From Nocardioides antri (lineage in GTDB: Bacteria > Actinomycetota > Actinomycetes > Propionibacteriales > Nocardioidaceae): 64,000 nucleotides of DNA. The translations under genes were made by a program, and so were the position numbers. The notes under the pieces were generated by a model. The model did not search any database and was not told where the DNA came from. It saw nothing but the letters and a program-made list of their open reading frames with translations. The stretch's first letter is position 1. Every line of letters starts with the position of its first letter. This document shows, piece after piece, positions 25,373 through 32,598 of the stretch. Location of the stretch: contig NZ_VUJW01000010.1 in NCBI RefSeq assembly GCF_008373765.1, positions 124,001 to 188,000 on the forward strand, given 5' to 3'.

Positions 25373-25401
25373 GGATACCCCTGATTCGGGATCCGGTATC
25401 C
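25373..25401. promoter_or_regulatory. Inverted repeat between two divergent secreted-protein genes
   Basis: GGATACC (25373-25379), a 15-base spacer, then GGTATCC (25395-25401). The left arm sits in a mini-hairpin AGGGG-GATA-CCCCT. It is placed between the divergent starts at 25305 and 25421 and just upstream of the -10 box at 25408. Candidate shared operator. Confidence 0.35.
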
Positions 25402-25407
25402 GCTTCC

Positions 25408-25413
25408 TAACGT
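25408..25413 (+). promoter_or_regulatory. -10 box for the secreted-protein gene
   Basis: TAACGT ends seven bases before ATG 25421; it supports ATG 25421 over the GTG at 25412, which overlaps the box. Confidence 0.45.
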
Positions 25414-25420
25414 GACCGGC

Positions 25421-26122
25421 ATGACCTCGATCCTCCCGCTGCGCCGCGGGCTCTGCGCCGCCGCTCTCGCCCTCACCACTGCCGGCACCCTCCTCCCGGC
25501 GTCGCCTGCTTCGGCGGCGCCTGCCGTCGACGGGGACCTCGGCGCGTTCGCCTACGGCAGGGTCAACGTCGCCGGATGTGTCGTCGACCGGCCGCCGGCC
25601 GACGAGCAGCGGACCTTCAACGCCGCGACCGGTCGCCGGACGGCGAGCGTGGCGAGGAACTTCGTCGCGAGCGACCCGACGACCATCAGCGCGCGCGGCC
25701 GGGTCGAGAACGCGACCTCGGGCGTCGCCGACGCCGCCACCGGGGCGTTCGACAAGGTCGTGTTCTCGGCCGACCAGCTGGTCAGGGTCAACAACCTCGA
25801 CCCGGTCGACTGCCGGTTCGGGGCGATCGCCGACTCGCAGTCGAGCGCCGGCCTGCACGTCGAGCGCCGTGGCCGGGTCGTCCTCGAGTGGGACCGGGGA
25901 CGCGCCGGACAGATCGAGCAGATCTTCGTCTCACGCAACGGCAACCCGATCGTCGACCGGATCCGTCCGCGTCCGCACGGCGACCTGACCTTCCGGGTGC
26001 GGCCGGGCGACTACACGATGTTCGTCCAGTTCCAGACGCGTGCGAACGAGACCGACATCCCGGTCGGCACCACGCTGACCAAGCGTGCGCACTTCCGGGT
26101 GGTCGCCGACTTCCGTCGCTGA
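25421..26122 (+). CDS. Secreted protein of unknown function
   Basis: A 233-residue exported protein. The signal peptide has PLRRG, a hydrophobic core, and a likely cut after ASPASA. The mature part is beta-rich with two cysteines (VAGCVVD and VDCRFG) that may pair, and ends in strands like DLTFRVRPGDYTMFVQFQT. I recognise no family. ATG 25421 fits the TAACGT box. It is divergent from the RTX-like secreted protein; the shared gap with an inverted repeat suggests joint control. Confidence 0.7.
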   Translation: MTSILPLRRGLCAAALALTTAGTLLPASPASAAPAVDGDLGAFAYGRVNVAGCVVDRPPADEQRTFNAATGRRTASVARNFVASDPTTISARGRVENATSGVADAATGAFDKVVFSADQLVRVNNLDPVDCRFGAIADSQSSAGLHVERRGRVVLEWDRGRAGQIEQIFVSRNGNPIVDRIRPRPHGDLTFRVRPGDYTMFVQFQTRANETDIPVGTTLTKRAHFRVVADFRR

Positions 26123-26140
26123 GCCGTAGGTGCCGGCCGT

Positions 26141-26146
26141 TAAGGT
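26141..26146 (+). promoter_or_regulatory. -10 box for the polymerase-domain gene
   Basis: TAAGGT ends seven bases before ATG 26154, supporting that start and a leaderless transcript. Confidence 0.5.
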
Positions 26147-26153
26147 CGGCGGC

Positions 26154-27245
26154 ATGGCGAAGAGCACTGCCGTCGAGGTGCAGGCCGGTGACCGTGCGGT
26201 GCGGATCTCCAGCGCCGACCGGGTGATCTACGAGGCCACCGAGCGCACGCCCGAGGTCACCAAGCTGATGGTGGCGGAGTACGTCGCCAGTGTGGCCGAC
26301 GGTCTCATGCGGGCCCTGCGCGACCGGCCGACCGCCCTGGAGCGGTGGCCGAACGGCGTACGCGAGGGCTTCAAGCTCGCCACGGGCCCGTGGGACAAGG
26401 ACGCCGAGGCGTTCTACCAGAAGCGGGTCCCGAAGGGCGCTCCCGACTACCTGGAGTCGGTGCAGATCACCTTCCCGTCCGGTCGGACGGCCGAGGAGAT
26501 CTGCCCGACCGAGATCGCGGTGCCGGTGTGGTGCGCCCAGATGGGCGCGCTGACGTTCCACCCGTGGCCGGTGCGTCGTACCGACGTCGACCATCCCGAC
26601 GAGCTGCGGATCGACCTCGACCCGCAGCCCGGCACGACGTTCGATGACGCGGTCCGGGTGGCCGGCCTCGCCCGCGAGGTGCTCGAGGAGCTCGGCATCC
26701 GGGGCTACCCGAAGACCTCGGGCAACCGCGGGATCCACATCTACGTGCGGATCGAGCCGCGCTGGACGTTCGAGGACGTACGGCACGCCGCGATCGGCTT
26801 CGGCCGCGAGCTCGAGCGCCGCGACGACGGCGTGACGACGGCGTGGTGGAAGGAGGAGCGGGGCGAGCGGATCTTCGTGGACTACAACCAGAACAACCGG
26901 GACCGCACGATCGCCTCTGCCTACTCCCTGCGACCGATCCCTGGCGCCCCCGTCTCCACGCCGGTGACCTGGGACGAGCTCGGCGAGCTCACCGACCCGC
27001 GTGAGTTCAACCTGTTCACCGTGCCCGACCGGGTCGCCGACGGCGACCCCTGGGCGACCATCGACGACGAGGCGTTCTCGCTCGAGCCGCTGCTGCGGCT
27101 GTGGGAGGAGCTGCCCGGCGGCGAGCTCAACTTCCCGCCCGACTATCCCAAGATGCCCGGCGAGCCGCCGCGCGTGCAGCCGAGCAAAAAGGTCGCCGAG
27201 CACTGGGACGACGAGGGCAACTGGATCGGCGGGGAGCGCCGATGA
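26154..27245 (+). CDS. LigD-type DNA polymerase/primase domain protein
   Basis: Stand-alone archaeo-eukaryotic-primase-like polymerase domain (PolDom) of the LigD family used in break repair. 363 residues. The metal-binding aspartates are D154 and D156 in RIDLDPQPG; GNRGIHIYV supplies the family's conserved histidine, and VDYNQNNRDRTIASAYS is the LigD-type C-terminal motif. ATG 26154 is chosen for its TAAGGT box; a GTG at 26130 is upstream of it. A DinB-like gene overlaps its stop (ATGA), and a LigC-type ligase lies 1.4 kb away. No Ku gene is in the window. Confidence 0.9.
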   Translation: MAKSTAVEVQAGDRAVRISSADRVIYEATERTPEVTKLMVAEYVASVADGLMRALRDRPTALERWPNGVREGFKLATGPWDKDAEAFYQKRVPKGAPDYLESVQITFPSGRTAEEICPTEIAVPVWCAQMGALTFHPWPVRRTDVDHPDELRIDLDPQPGTTFDDAVRVAGLAREVLEELGIRGYPKTSGNRGIHIYVRIEPRWTFEDVRHAAIGFGRELERRDDGVTTAWWKEERGERIFVDYNQNNRDRTIASAYSLRPIPGAPVSTPVTWDELGELTDPREFNLFTVPDRVADGDPWATIDDEAFSLEPLLRLWEELPGGELNFPPDYPKMPGEPPRVQPSKKVAEHWDDEGNWIGGERR

Positions 27246-27778
27246 GCGAGGACCAGCGGATGGCGCGCAACAGCGAGGAGCCACCGAAGTCCGGCCCGGC
27301 CGGCGCTGCGCGCTGGGCTGACTACCTCGACTGGATCCGCAGCGAGATGATCCGCGGCGTCCTCGGGCTGACTCCCGAGCAGCAGCGCACCTCGCTCGTG
27401 CCCTCGGGCTGGACGCCCGTCGAGCTGCTCAGCCACGTCCTCCACATGGAGCAGCGCTGGTTCGTCTGGGGCTTCCTCGGCGAGCCGGTCGCCGACCCGT
27501 GGGGCGACTGGGACATCGAGGAACCCTGGCGCGACGGCGTCGAAGGCAGGTGGCAGGTGGCCGACGGCGTCAGCGCCGAGGAGCTCGCCGACCGGCTCGA
27601 GGCGATCGGAGCCCGCACCCGGGAAGTGCTCGCGTCGTACCCCCTCGACGCGCTGTCCTCCCAGGGCGGGCGCTTCGCGGCCGACCCGCCGTCGCTGGAG
27701 TGGATCTGCTTCCACGTCCTCGCCGAGTACGCCCGGCACGCCGGGCACCTCGACATCGTGGTCGAGCTGGGCGGATAG
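27242..27778 (+). CDS. DinB-like (DUF664) family protein
   Basis: A 178-residue four-helix protein of the DinB/mycothiol-dependent-enzyme superfamily. The likely metal histidines are in SHVLHMEQRW, CFHVLAEYARHAGHLD, the usual HxxxE and HxxxH spacing. Members use mycothiol or act as metal-dependent thiol transferases; the exact reaction is unknown. Its ATG overlaps the polymerase stop (27242-27245), so expression is coupled to the repair polymerase. Confidence 0.85.
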   Translation: MSEDQRMARNSEEPPKSGPAGAARWADYLDWIRSEMIRGVLGLTPEQQRTSLVPSGWTPVELLSHVLHMEQRWFVWGFLGEPVADPWGDWDIEEPWRDGVEGRWQVADGVSAEELADRLEAIGARTREVLASYPLDALSSQGGRFAADPPSLEWICFHVLAEYARHAGHLDIVVELGG

Positions 27779-27835
27779 TCCGCCTGCCTGTGGACGAAGG
27801 GTCCGGGCGGCCGCTGGACGTGCGAGTCTCGGCCG

Positions 27836-28039
27836 GTGGATCCGTTCCTCTACGACAGTGCTCTCGACCGCGGGTCGATGCTCACCGACGCGGTCGTCCG
27901 CGTCCTCGACGCGCGAGGCGTGCAGGGTGCGGGAGGCGAGCAGTCTCGCGCTCTCGGCTGGAACCTCCGCCGCCGCCATCACCCCCTGGCGACGAGCTTC
28001 CTTGCAGGTAAGGACGTCGCGTGTGGCCACGCGCGTTGA
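27836..28039 (+). CDS. Possible small protein, 67 residues, unknown
   Basis: The 309-base gap from 27779 to 28087 holds this short frame. GTG 27836 has GAGTCT six bases upstream, the same leaderless arrangement used nearby, and codons in the first two thirds have strong GC at third positions. The last third (ATSFLAGKDVACGHAR) looks less coding. No family is recognised. It may be a small protein or the remnant of a longer gene. Confidence 0.3.
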   Translation: MDPFLYDSALDRGSMLTDAVVRVLDARGVQGAGGEQSRALGWNLRRRHHPLATSFLAGKDVACGHAR

Positions 28040-28087
28040 TCGTCGTGCGTCACGCAGCCATGTCGCCGACCGCGCCCCGCCAGCGAC

Positions 28088-28636
28088 TCAGACGCCGGTC
28101 ACGCCTTCGCCGCCTCCGGCCTGCTCGTCGAAGTTCTCGTGCTCGAGCAGGTGCAGCACGGGCACCCCGAGCTTGCGGCGGGCACGGGAGGTCCAGTCGA
28201 CGTGGAAGAACTCCGCGACGACGTGGGGCCGGGTGAGGACGATCGCCTCGCGGCCGTCGACGGCGGCGACCTTCGCGGCGAGAGCGTCGACAGGAGGGTC
28301 GGTCACGATCGCGGCGCTGCCGATCTCGGCGCCGGCGGCGCGGAGGGCGTCGATGGTGACGACCAGGTCGTGGTCGGCCTGCTCCCGCTGCTCCTCGCGC
28401 AGGCTCGCGAGCTCGTCGGGACTCGGGGTCATCGGTGGAGCCAGCAGGTCCGCCCCGCCGATCGCGCCGAGGGACGCCTCGACGGCGGCCGCCGCGTCCA
28501 CGAGCGGCATCAGCACGTGGTAGACGAGGTCGGCGTCGAAGTCCCGGTGCAGCGACCGGACCTGCTCGGCATCGCCCGCGGTGAGGGGCTGCTCGATGAG
28601 GAGGACGACGTCGTACCTCTCGGCGATGGACTCCAT
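28088..28636 (-). CDS. Conserved soluble protein of unknown function
   Basis: A 182-residue protein with an alternating alpha/beta pattern: RYDVVLLIEQPLT near the start, then a helix-rich Glu/Arg segment (SLREEQREQADHDLVV), a strand SAAIVTDPP and REAIVLTRP, ending HLLEHENFDEQ. This resembles universal-stress-type or nucleotide-binding folds but no defining motif is visible, so no function is given. ATG 28636 is used; GTG 28651 would add five residues. It follows the LigC-type gene on the same strand by 37 bases. Confidence 0.65.
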   Translation of the reverse strand: MESIAERYDVVLLIEQPLTAGDAEQVRSLHRDFDADLVYHVLMPLVDAAAAVEASLGAIGGADLLAPPMTPSPDELASLREEQREQADHDLVVTIDALRAAGAEIGSAAIVTDPPVDALAAKVAAVDGREAIVLTRPHVVAEFFHVDWTSRARRKLGVPVLHLLEHENFDEQAGGGEGVTGV

Positions 28637-28673
28637 GATCCAGTAGTACACCCGCGGAAGGCGCTGGTCGACC

Positions 28674-29801
28674 TCACCCGCCGAGCACGTCCGAGAGGTC
28701 GTAGGACACCGGCTGCTCGAGCTGGTCGTACCCGCACGACTCGGGGTCGCGGTCGTCGCGCCAGCGCTTGAAGTGGGCGGTGTGCCGGAAGCGGCGACCC
28801 TCCATGGCGTCGTACTTCACCTCGAGCACGCGCTCCGGCCGCAACGGGGTGAACGACAGGTCCTTGCCCTGGCTCCAACGGCTCTGGGTGCCGGGCTGGC
28901 GGCCCGGGTTGGCCACCAGGAACTCCTGCCACCGCCCCCACGGGTGGTCCTCGATCGGTACGACGAGGGCCTGCATCTCCTCCCACAGCTCCGCCCGCCG
29001 CTTCTCGGTGAAGCTGGCGCTGACGCCGACGTGCTGGAGCTCGCCGTCGTCGTAGAGGCCGAGCAGCAGGCTGCCGAGGAGCGGTCGCTCGGGGGTGCTG
29101 GTCTTGTGCTCGCGCATGCCAGCGACCACGACGTCGGCGGTGCGCTCGTGCTTGATCTTGAGCATAGTGCGCGCGTTGGGCTGGTACGGCGCACCCATCG
29201 GCTTCGCGACCACGCCGTCCAGGCCGGCGCCCTCGAACTGGTGGAACCAGCGCTCGGCCACCGCCGGGTCGCGGCTGGTGCGGGTCAGGTGGCACGGGCC
29301 CTCGATGCCGAGGCCGGCGAGCGCCTGCTCGAGGGTCGCGCGACGATCGGCGAACGGCCGGTCGACGTACGACGTGTCGTCGAGGGCGAGCAGGTCGAAC
29401 GCGACGAAGCTCGCCGGCGTCTGCTCGGCCAGCAGGTCGATCCGGCTCTTCGCGGGGTGGATCCGTTCCTGCAGCACCTCGAACTCCAGCCGTCGCTTCG
29501 CGCCGTCCCTGCTGAGGGCCACGAAGATCTCGCCGTCCAGCACGCACCGCGCGGGCAGCTGCTCGCGCGCGGCGGCCACGAGCTCAGGGAAGTAGCGGGT
29601 CAGGGGCTTGGTGTTGCGACTGGCCAGCTCGACCTCATCGCGGTCCTTGAAGAGCAGGCAGCGGAAGCCGTCCCACTTCGGCTCGAAGCTCAGCCCCAGT
29701 CCGTCGTACCGGCCTTCGGGGTCGAACTTGGCCGGATCCGGCACGCCGGTCACCGCCTTGGCGAGCATCGGCTGGACGGGCGGCATCACGGGCAGGTCCA
29801 C
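28674..29801 (-). CDS. ligC: ATP-dependent DNA ligase, LigC type
   Basis: Seals DNA nicks with ATP. Motif I EPKWDGFR has the nucleotidyl lysine K42; LDGEIF (motif III), DGVVAK (motif IV) and LKIKHE (motif V) follow, and the OB-fold domain makes up the last 130 residues. The 375-residue size and lack of polymerase or nuclease domains match actinobacterial LigC rather than LigD. The LigD-type polymerase gene at 26154 is close, so the two probably work in one repair route. A TAGTCT box overlaps the end of the DUF4032 gene upstream. Confidence 0.93.
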   Translation of the reverse strand: MDLPVMPPVQPMLAKAVTGVPDPAKFDPEGRYDGLGLSFEPKWDGFRCLLFKDRDEVELASRNTKPLTRYFPELVAAAREQLPARCVLDGEIFVALSRDGAKRRLEFEVLQERIHPAKSRIDLLAEQTPASFVAFDLLALDDTSYVDRPFADRRATLEQALAGLGIEGPCHLTRTSRDPAVAERWFHQFEGAGLDGVVAKPMGAPYQPNARTMLKIKHERTADVVVAGMREHKTSTPERPLLGSLLLGLYDDGELQHVGVSASFTEKRRAELWEEMQALVVPIEDHPWGRWQEFLVANPGRQPGTQSRWSQGKDLSFTPLRPERVLEVKYDAMEGRRFRHTAHFKRWRDDRDPESCGYDQLEQPVSYDLSDVLGG

Positions 29802-29812
29802 GACGCTTGAGA

Positions 29813-31030
29813 CTAGTCGGACGCCACCAACTCATCGGGCCGCGTCGGCAGCACCGACGCGATGTAGTCGGCGGCGGACTCGAAGATGTCGATCTCGTGC
29901 CCGGCCCGCTCGGAGAGGAACCACCGGTGCACCAGCACCTCGTGGAAGAACTCGGCCGGCTCGAGCTTGCCGCGCTGGTCCGCCGGCATCATCGCGACCA
30001 GCGGCTCGTAGACCGTTGTCAGCCACTGGTTGGCCACGACCGCGCGGTCCTCCCGGCCGAGGTCGTGGTGGGCGGTGTAGGCCGCCAGGTCGTTGAGGAG
30101 CCGGCGCGCCTGGGCGTCCTCGACGCCGAGCCCGGTCAGCCCCTGCAGCTCGCGGGAGTAGTGGCCGGCCTCGACGACCTTCGGCTGGATCCGCACGGTG
30201 TCGCCGCCGAGGTCGGTCACGATGTCGAGCTCGTCGACGTCGAAGCCGAGCTCGTTGAGCCGCTCGATCCGCTGCTCGATCCGCCACATCTCGTCGGTCC
30301 CGAACTCCTCGGCGGCGGTGAGCTCGTTCCACAGTGCGTGGTAGCGCTCGTCGAGCAGGTCCACGATCTCGTGCGCCCGCACGTCGGGGTCGAGCTCCTC
30401 TCCGGCCTGCAGGTCGAGCAGCTCGGCGAACACGTTCTCGCAGGCCACCGTGACGTCGTACTCCCGCATCTGGTCCGACAGCGTCGGCTTGAGCTCGCCG
30501 GTCTCGGCGTCGACGAGGTAGGCGGCGAAACCCCCGGCCGCACGGCGGAACAGCACGTTCGAGAGGGAGACGTCGCCCCAGAAGAAGTCGGCGAGGTGCA
30601 GCCGCACGAGGAGTACGACGAGCGCGTCGACCAGTGCCGGCAGGTTCTCGGCCTCCAGCCCGTGCCGGAACAGGCTGCGGTAGGGGAGCGAGAACCGGAG
30701 GTGCTCGGTCACCAATGCAGCCGGAAGCCCCTCGCCCGCGGGGTCGGTCCGCCCGGTCACCACGCCCTTCGGCACCACCGTCGGCAGCTCCAGCCGGCGC
30801 AGGTCGCGGAGCAGCCGGTACTCCCGCAGCGCGATGTCCGGCTCGGTCTCCTTCACCGCCAGGGTCTGCTGACCGGCACGCACGATGCGGACGACGTGCC
30901 GCGACAGGCCGCGCGGCAGCGGCACGAAGTACTCCTCCGGCCAGTCCTCGAGCGAGGTCGACCAGGGCAGGGTCAGCAGGGCCGTCTTCTCGGCCGGCCC
31001 GGCCCGGCTGGCGATCACGTGCAGCGCCAT
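29813..31030 (-). CDS. DUF4032 / kinase-like protein
   Basis: A 405-residue cytosolic protein of the actinobacterial DUF4032 group, related to lipopolysaccharide-kinase/serine-kinase folds. The kinase-like part shows LAVKETEPDIALREYRLL (lysine-glutamate pair), LVRLHLADFFWGDVSLSNVLFRR (catalytic-loop-like) and YLVDAETGEL (DAE in place of DFG). The DUF4032 domain follows. Substrate unknown. ATG 31030 is used. It lies between soxR and ligC on the same strand, 17 bases after soxR. Confidence 0.8.
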   Translation of the reverse strand: MALHVIASRAGPAEKTALLTLPWSTSLEDWPEEYFVPLPRGLSRHVVRIVRAGQQTLAVKETEPDIALREYRLLRDLRRLELPTVVPKGVVTGRTDPAGEGLPAALVTEHLRFSLPYRSLFRHGLEAENLPALVDALVVLLVRLHLADFFWGDVSLSNVLFRRAAGGFAAYLVDAETGELKPTLSDQMREYDVTVACENVFAELLDLQAGEELDPDVRAHEIVDLLDERYHALWNELTAAEEFGTDEMWRIEQRIERLNELGFDVDELDIVTDLGGDTVRIQPKVVEAGHYSRELQGLTGLGVEDAQARRLLNDLAAYTAHHDLGREDRAVVANQWLTTVYEPLVAMMPADQRGKLEPAEFFHEVLVHRWFLSERAGHEIDIFESAADYIASVLPTRPDELVASD

Positions 31031-31047
31031 ACCGGCACCGTACGCCG

Positions 31048-31482
31048 TCACGGCTCCAGCAGCACCGCGCCCTTGCCGCCCTGCTCGCCGACGACGTCAC
31101 CGGGGTTCATCAGCGAGCAGCTCTTGAGGCTGAGGCACCCGCACCCGATGCAGCTGTCCAGCCGCTGCTCCAGGAGCCGGATCCGGCGGATCTGCTCCTC
31201 GAGCCGCGGCTTCCACTCCCGGCTGATCTTGTGCCAGTCGGACTTCGTCGGGGTCCGGTTGTCCGGCAGCGTCGCGAGCGCCTCCGCGACCTCCTCGAGC
31301 GTCAGCCCCACCCGCTGCGCGGCTCGCACGAACGCCACCCGTCGCAGCGTGGACTGCGGGTAGCGGCGCTGGTTGCCCGTCGTCCGCGTCGAGTGCACCA
31401 GTCCCTTCTCCTCGTAGAAGCGAATGGCGCTCGTCGCGACGCCTGCGCGCTCCGCGAGCTGGCCGATGGTCAGCATGGTCAT
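31048..31482 (-). CDS. soxR: Redox-sensitive transcriptional activator SoxR
   Basis: MerR-family regulator that senses redox-active compounds through a [2Fe-2S] cluster. The N-terminal winged helix has TIGQLAERAGVATSAIRFYEEKGL; the cluster ligands C111, C114, C116 and C122 match CX2CXCX5C. 144 residues counted from ATG 31482 (ATG 31476 is an alternative). A SoxR-like operator lies 31 bases upstream, so it probably controls its own gene, and the DUF4032 gene may be in the regulon. tRNA-Thr is just upstream on the same strand. Confidence 0.95.
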   Translation of the reverse strand: MTMLTIGQLAERAGVATSAIRFYEEKGLVHSTRTTGNQRRYPQSTLRRVAFVRAAQRVGLTLEEVAEALATLPDNRTPTKSDWHKISREWKPRLEEQIRRIRLLEQRLDSCIGCGCLSLKSCSLMNPGDVVGEQGGKGAVLLEP

Positions 31483-31512
31483 GGCTGCGATCGTGCCGTG
31501 GCGGACGCCATT

Positions 31513-31530
31513 CTTCAAGTGAGGTTGAAG
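31513..31530 (-). promoter_or_regulatory. SoxR box upstream of soxR
   Basis: CTTCAA-GTGAGG-TTGAAG, an 18-base dyad with perfect 6-bp arms, matches the enteric SoxR box CCTCAAGTTAACTTGAGG in length, spacing and the TCAAGT/TTGA core. It is 31 bases before the soxR start. Confidence 0.65.
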
Positions 31531-31539
31531 ATGGTGGGG

Positions 31540-31612
31540 AGCCGGTGACAGGAGTCGAACCCGCGACATCCTCTTTACAAGAGAGGCGCTCTACCAACTG
31601 AGCTACACCGGC
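31540..31612 (-). tRNA. tRNA-Thr (anticodon TGT)
   Basis: A complete 73-nt cloverleaf: acceptor stem GCCGGTG/CACCGGC, D-arm GCTC...GAGC, anticodon stem CCTCT/AGAGG with loop CTTGTAA (anticodon TGT, reads ACA), and a T-arm with GGTTCGACT. The discriminator base is T, and CCA is not encoded. It lies upstream of soxR on the same strand. Confidence 0.97.
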
Positions 31613-31644
31613 GCGCGCCTCGTCGAGGCGCGCGGACATCGTAG

Positions 31645-32493
31645 TCAGCGCAGCTGCCGGGCGCCGAACCGCACGCGTGGATCGGCGATGAAGTCCTGGG
31701 CCTCGACCAGCTGCAGCTCGCGGGTGGCGGCGGCCAGCGTCGCCTCGAGCACGGCGAACACCGCGCCGGTCGTGCGCTCCAGCGCGCTCGCGGGCGAACC
31801 GGTGTCCAGCAGGTGCGCGAGGTAGAGCGCGGCCGTCAGGTCGCCCCCTCCGTTGGGGCTGATCGGAAGCAGGGGAGTGGTGACCGCCCAGGCGCCCCGG
31901 TCCGACACCGCGACGACGTCGATCTCGCTCGCGGCCTCCGGGTAGCGGACCGAGGTCACCAGCACGTCCCGAGGTCCCACTGCCCGCAGCTCGTCGACGG
32001 CCGCGAGCACCTCCTCGGGCGTCGTGGTGGTCCGGCCGGTCAGGAAGTCGAGCTCGAAGTGGTTGGGGGTGAGGATGTCGGCCATCGGCACCACCGAGTC
32101 CCGGATGAACTCCGGGATCCCCGGCCGCACGAACACCCCGCGGCCGACGTCGCCGATCACGGGGTCGCAGCAGTAGACCGCCGCCGCGTTGAGCGACTTC
32201 ACCTCTGCGACCGCCTCCAGGATGACCGCGCCCATCGCGGGGTCGCCCTGGTAGCCGGAGAGGACGGCGTCCGCCGTACCGAGGACCCCGCGGTCCCCGA
32301 TGCCGGCGATCACCTCCCGGACGTCGGCTGGCGCGAGCAGCGGCCCGCGCCAGGCGCCGTAGCCGGTGTGGTTCGAGAAGTGAACGGTCAGGACCGGCCA
32401 CACCTCGTGGCCCAGCCGCTGGAGCGGGAACACCGCGGCGGAGTTGCCGACGTGGCCGTAGGCGACCGAGGACTGGATCGACAGGATGCGCAC
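31645..32493 (-). CDS. pdxY: Pyridoxal kinase PdxY
   Basis: Phosphorylates pyridoxal to pyridoxal phosphate in the B6 salvage route. 282 residues of the ribokinase-like PdxY/PdxK family: [21 protein letters not shown] at the N-terminus, the CDPVIGD metal/ATP motif, [14 protein letters not shown], and the [15 protein letters not shown] anion-hole motif with the catalytic Asp. GTG 32493 is preceded at six bases by GAGGAT, a leaderless-type box. A 17-base palindrome (32518-32534) overlaps its -35 region. Confidence 0.93.
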   Translation of the reverse strand: MRILSIQSSVAYGHVGNSAAVFPLQRLGHEVWPVLTVHFSNHTGYGAWRGPLLAPADVREVIAGIGDRGVLGTADAVLSGYQGDPAMGAVILEAVAEVKSLNAAAVYCCDPVIGDVGRGVFVRPGIPEFIRDSVVPMADILTPNHFELDFLTGRTTTTPEEVLAAVDELRAVGPRDVLVTSVRYPEAASEIDVVAVSDRGAWAVTTPLLPISPNGGGDLTAALYLAHLLDTGSPASALERTTGAVFAVLEATLAAATRELQLVEAQDFIADPRVRFGARQLR

Positions 32494-32517
32494 CCGATGA
32501 TCCTCTCAGCGTCGCAA

Positions 32518-32534
32518 TACGAAACCCTTTCGTA
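32518..32534. promoter_or_regulatory. Perfect 17-base palindrome between pdxY and GMC genes
   Basis: TACGAAA-CCC-TTTCGTA, 25 bases upstream of the pdxY start and 65 upstream of the GMC gene. Typical size for a dimeric TetR- or MarR-type repressor site. The regulator is not in the window. Confidence 0.6.
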
Positions 32535-32541
32535 AGAGAAC

Positions 32542-32555
32542 TAGAACAAGTTACA
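32542..32555. promoter_or_regulatory. KstR-type box upstream of the GMC/aldehyde dehydrogenase operon
   Basis: TAGAACAAGTTACA matches the KstR consensus TnnAACnnGTTnnA at every fixed position. KstR is the TetR repressor of sterol and related lipid catabolism in actinobacteria. The box is 44 bases upstream of the GMC start. Confidence 0.5.
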
Positions 32556-32598
32556 GTTATCGGACGCCGGTGGACGACGAGCAGGAGACAAGCAGCCA

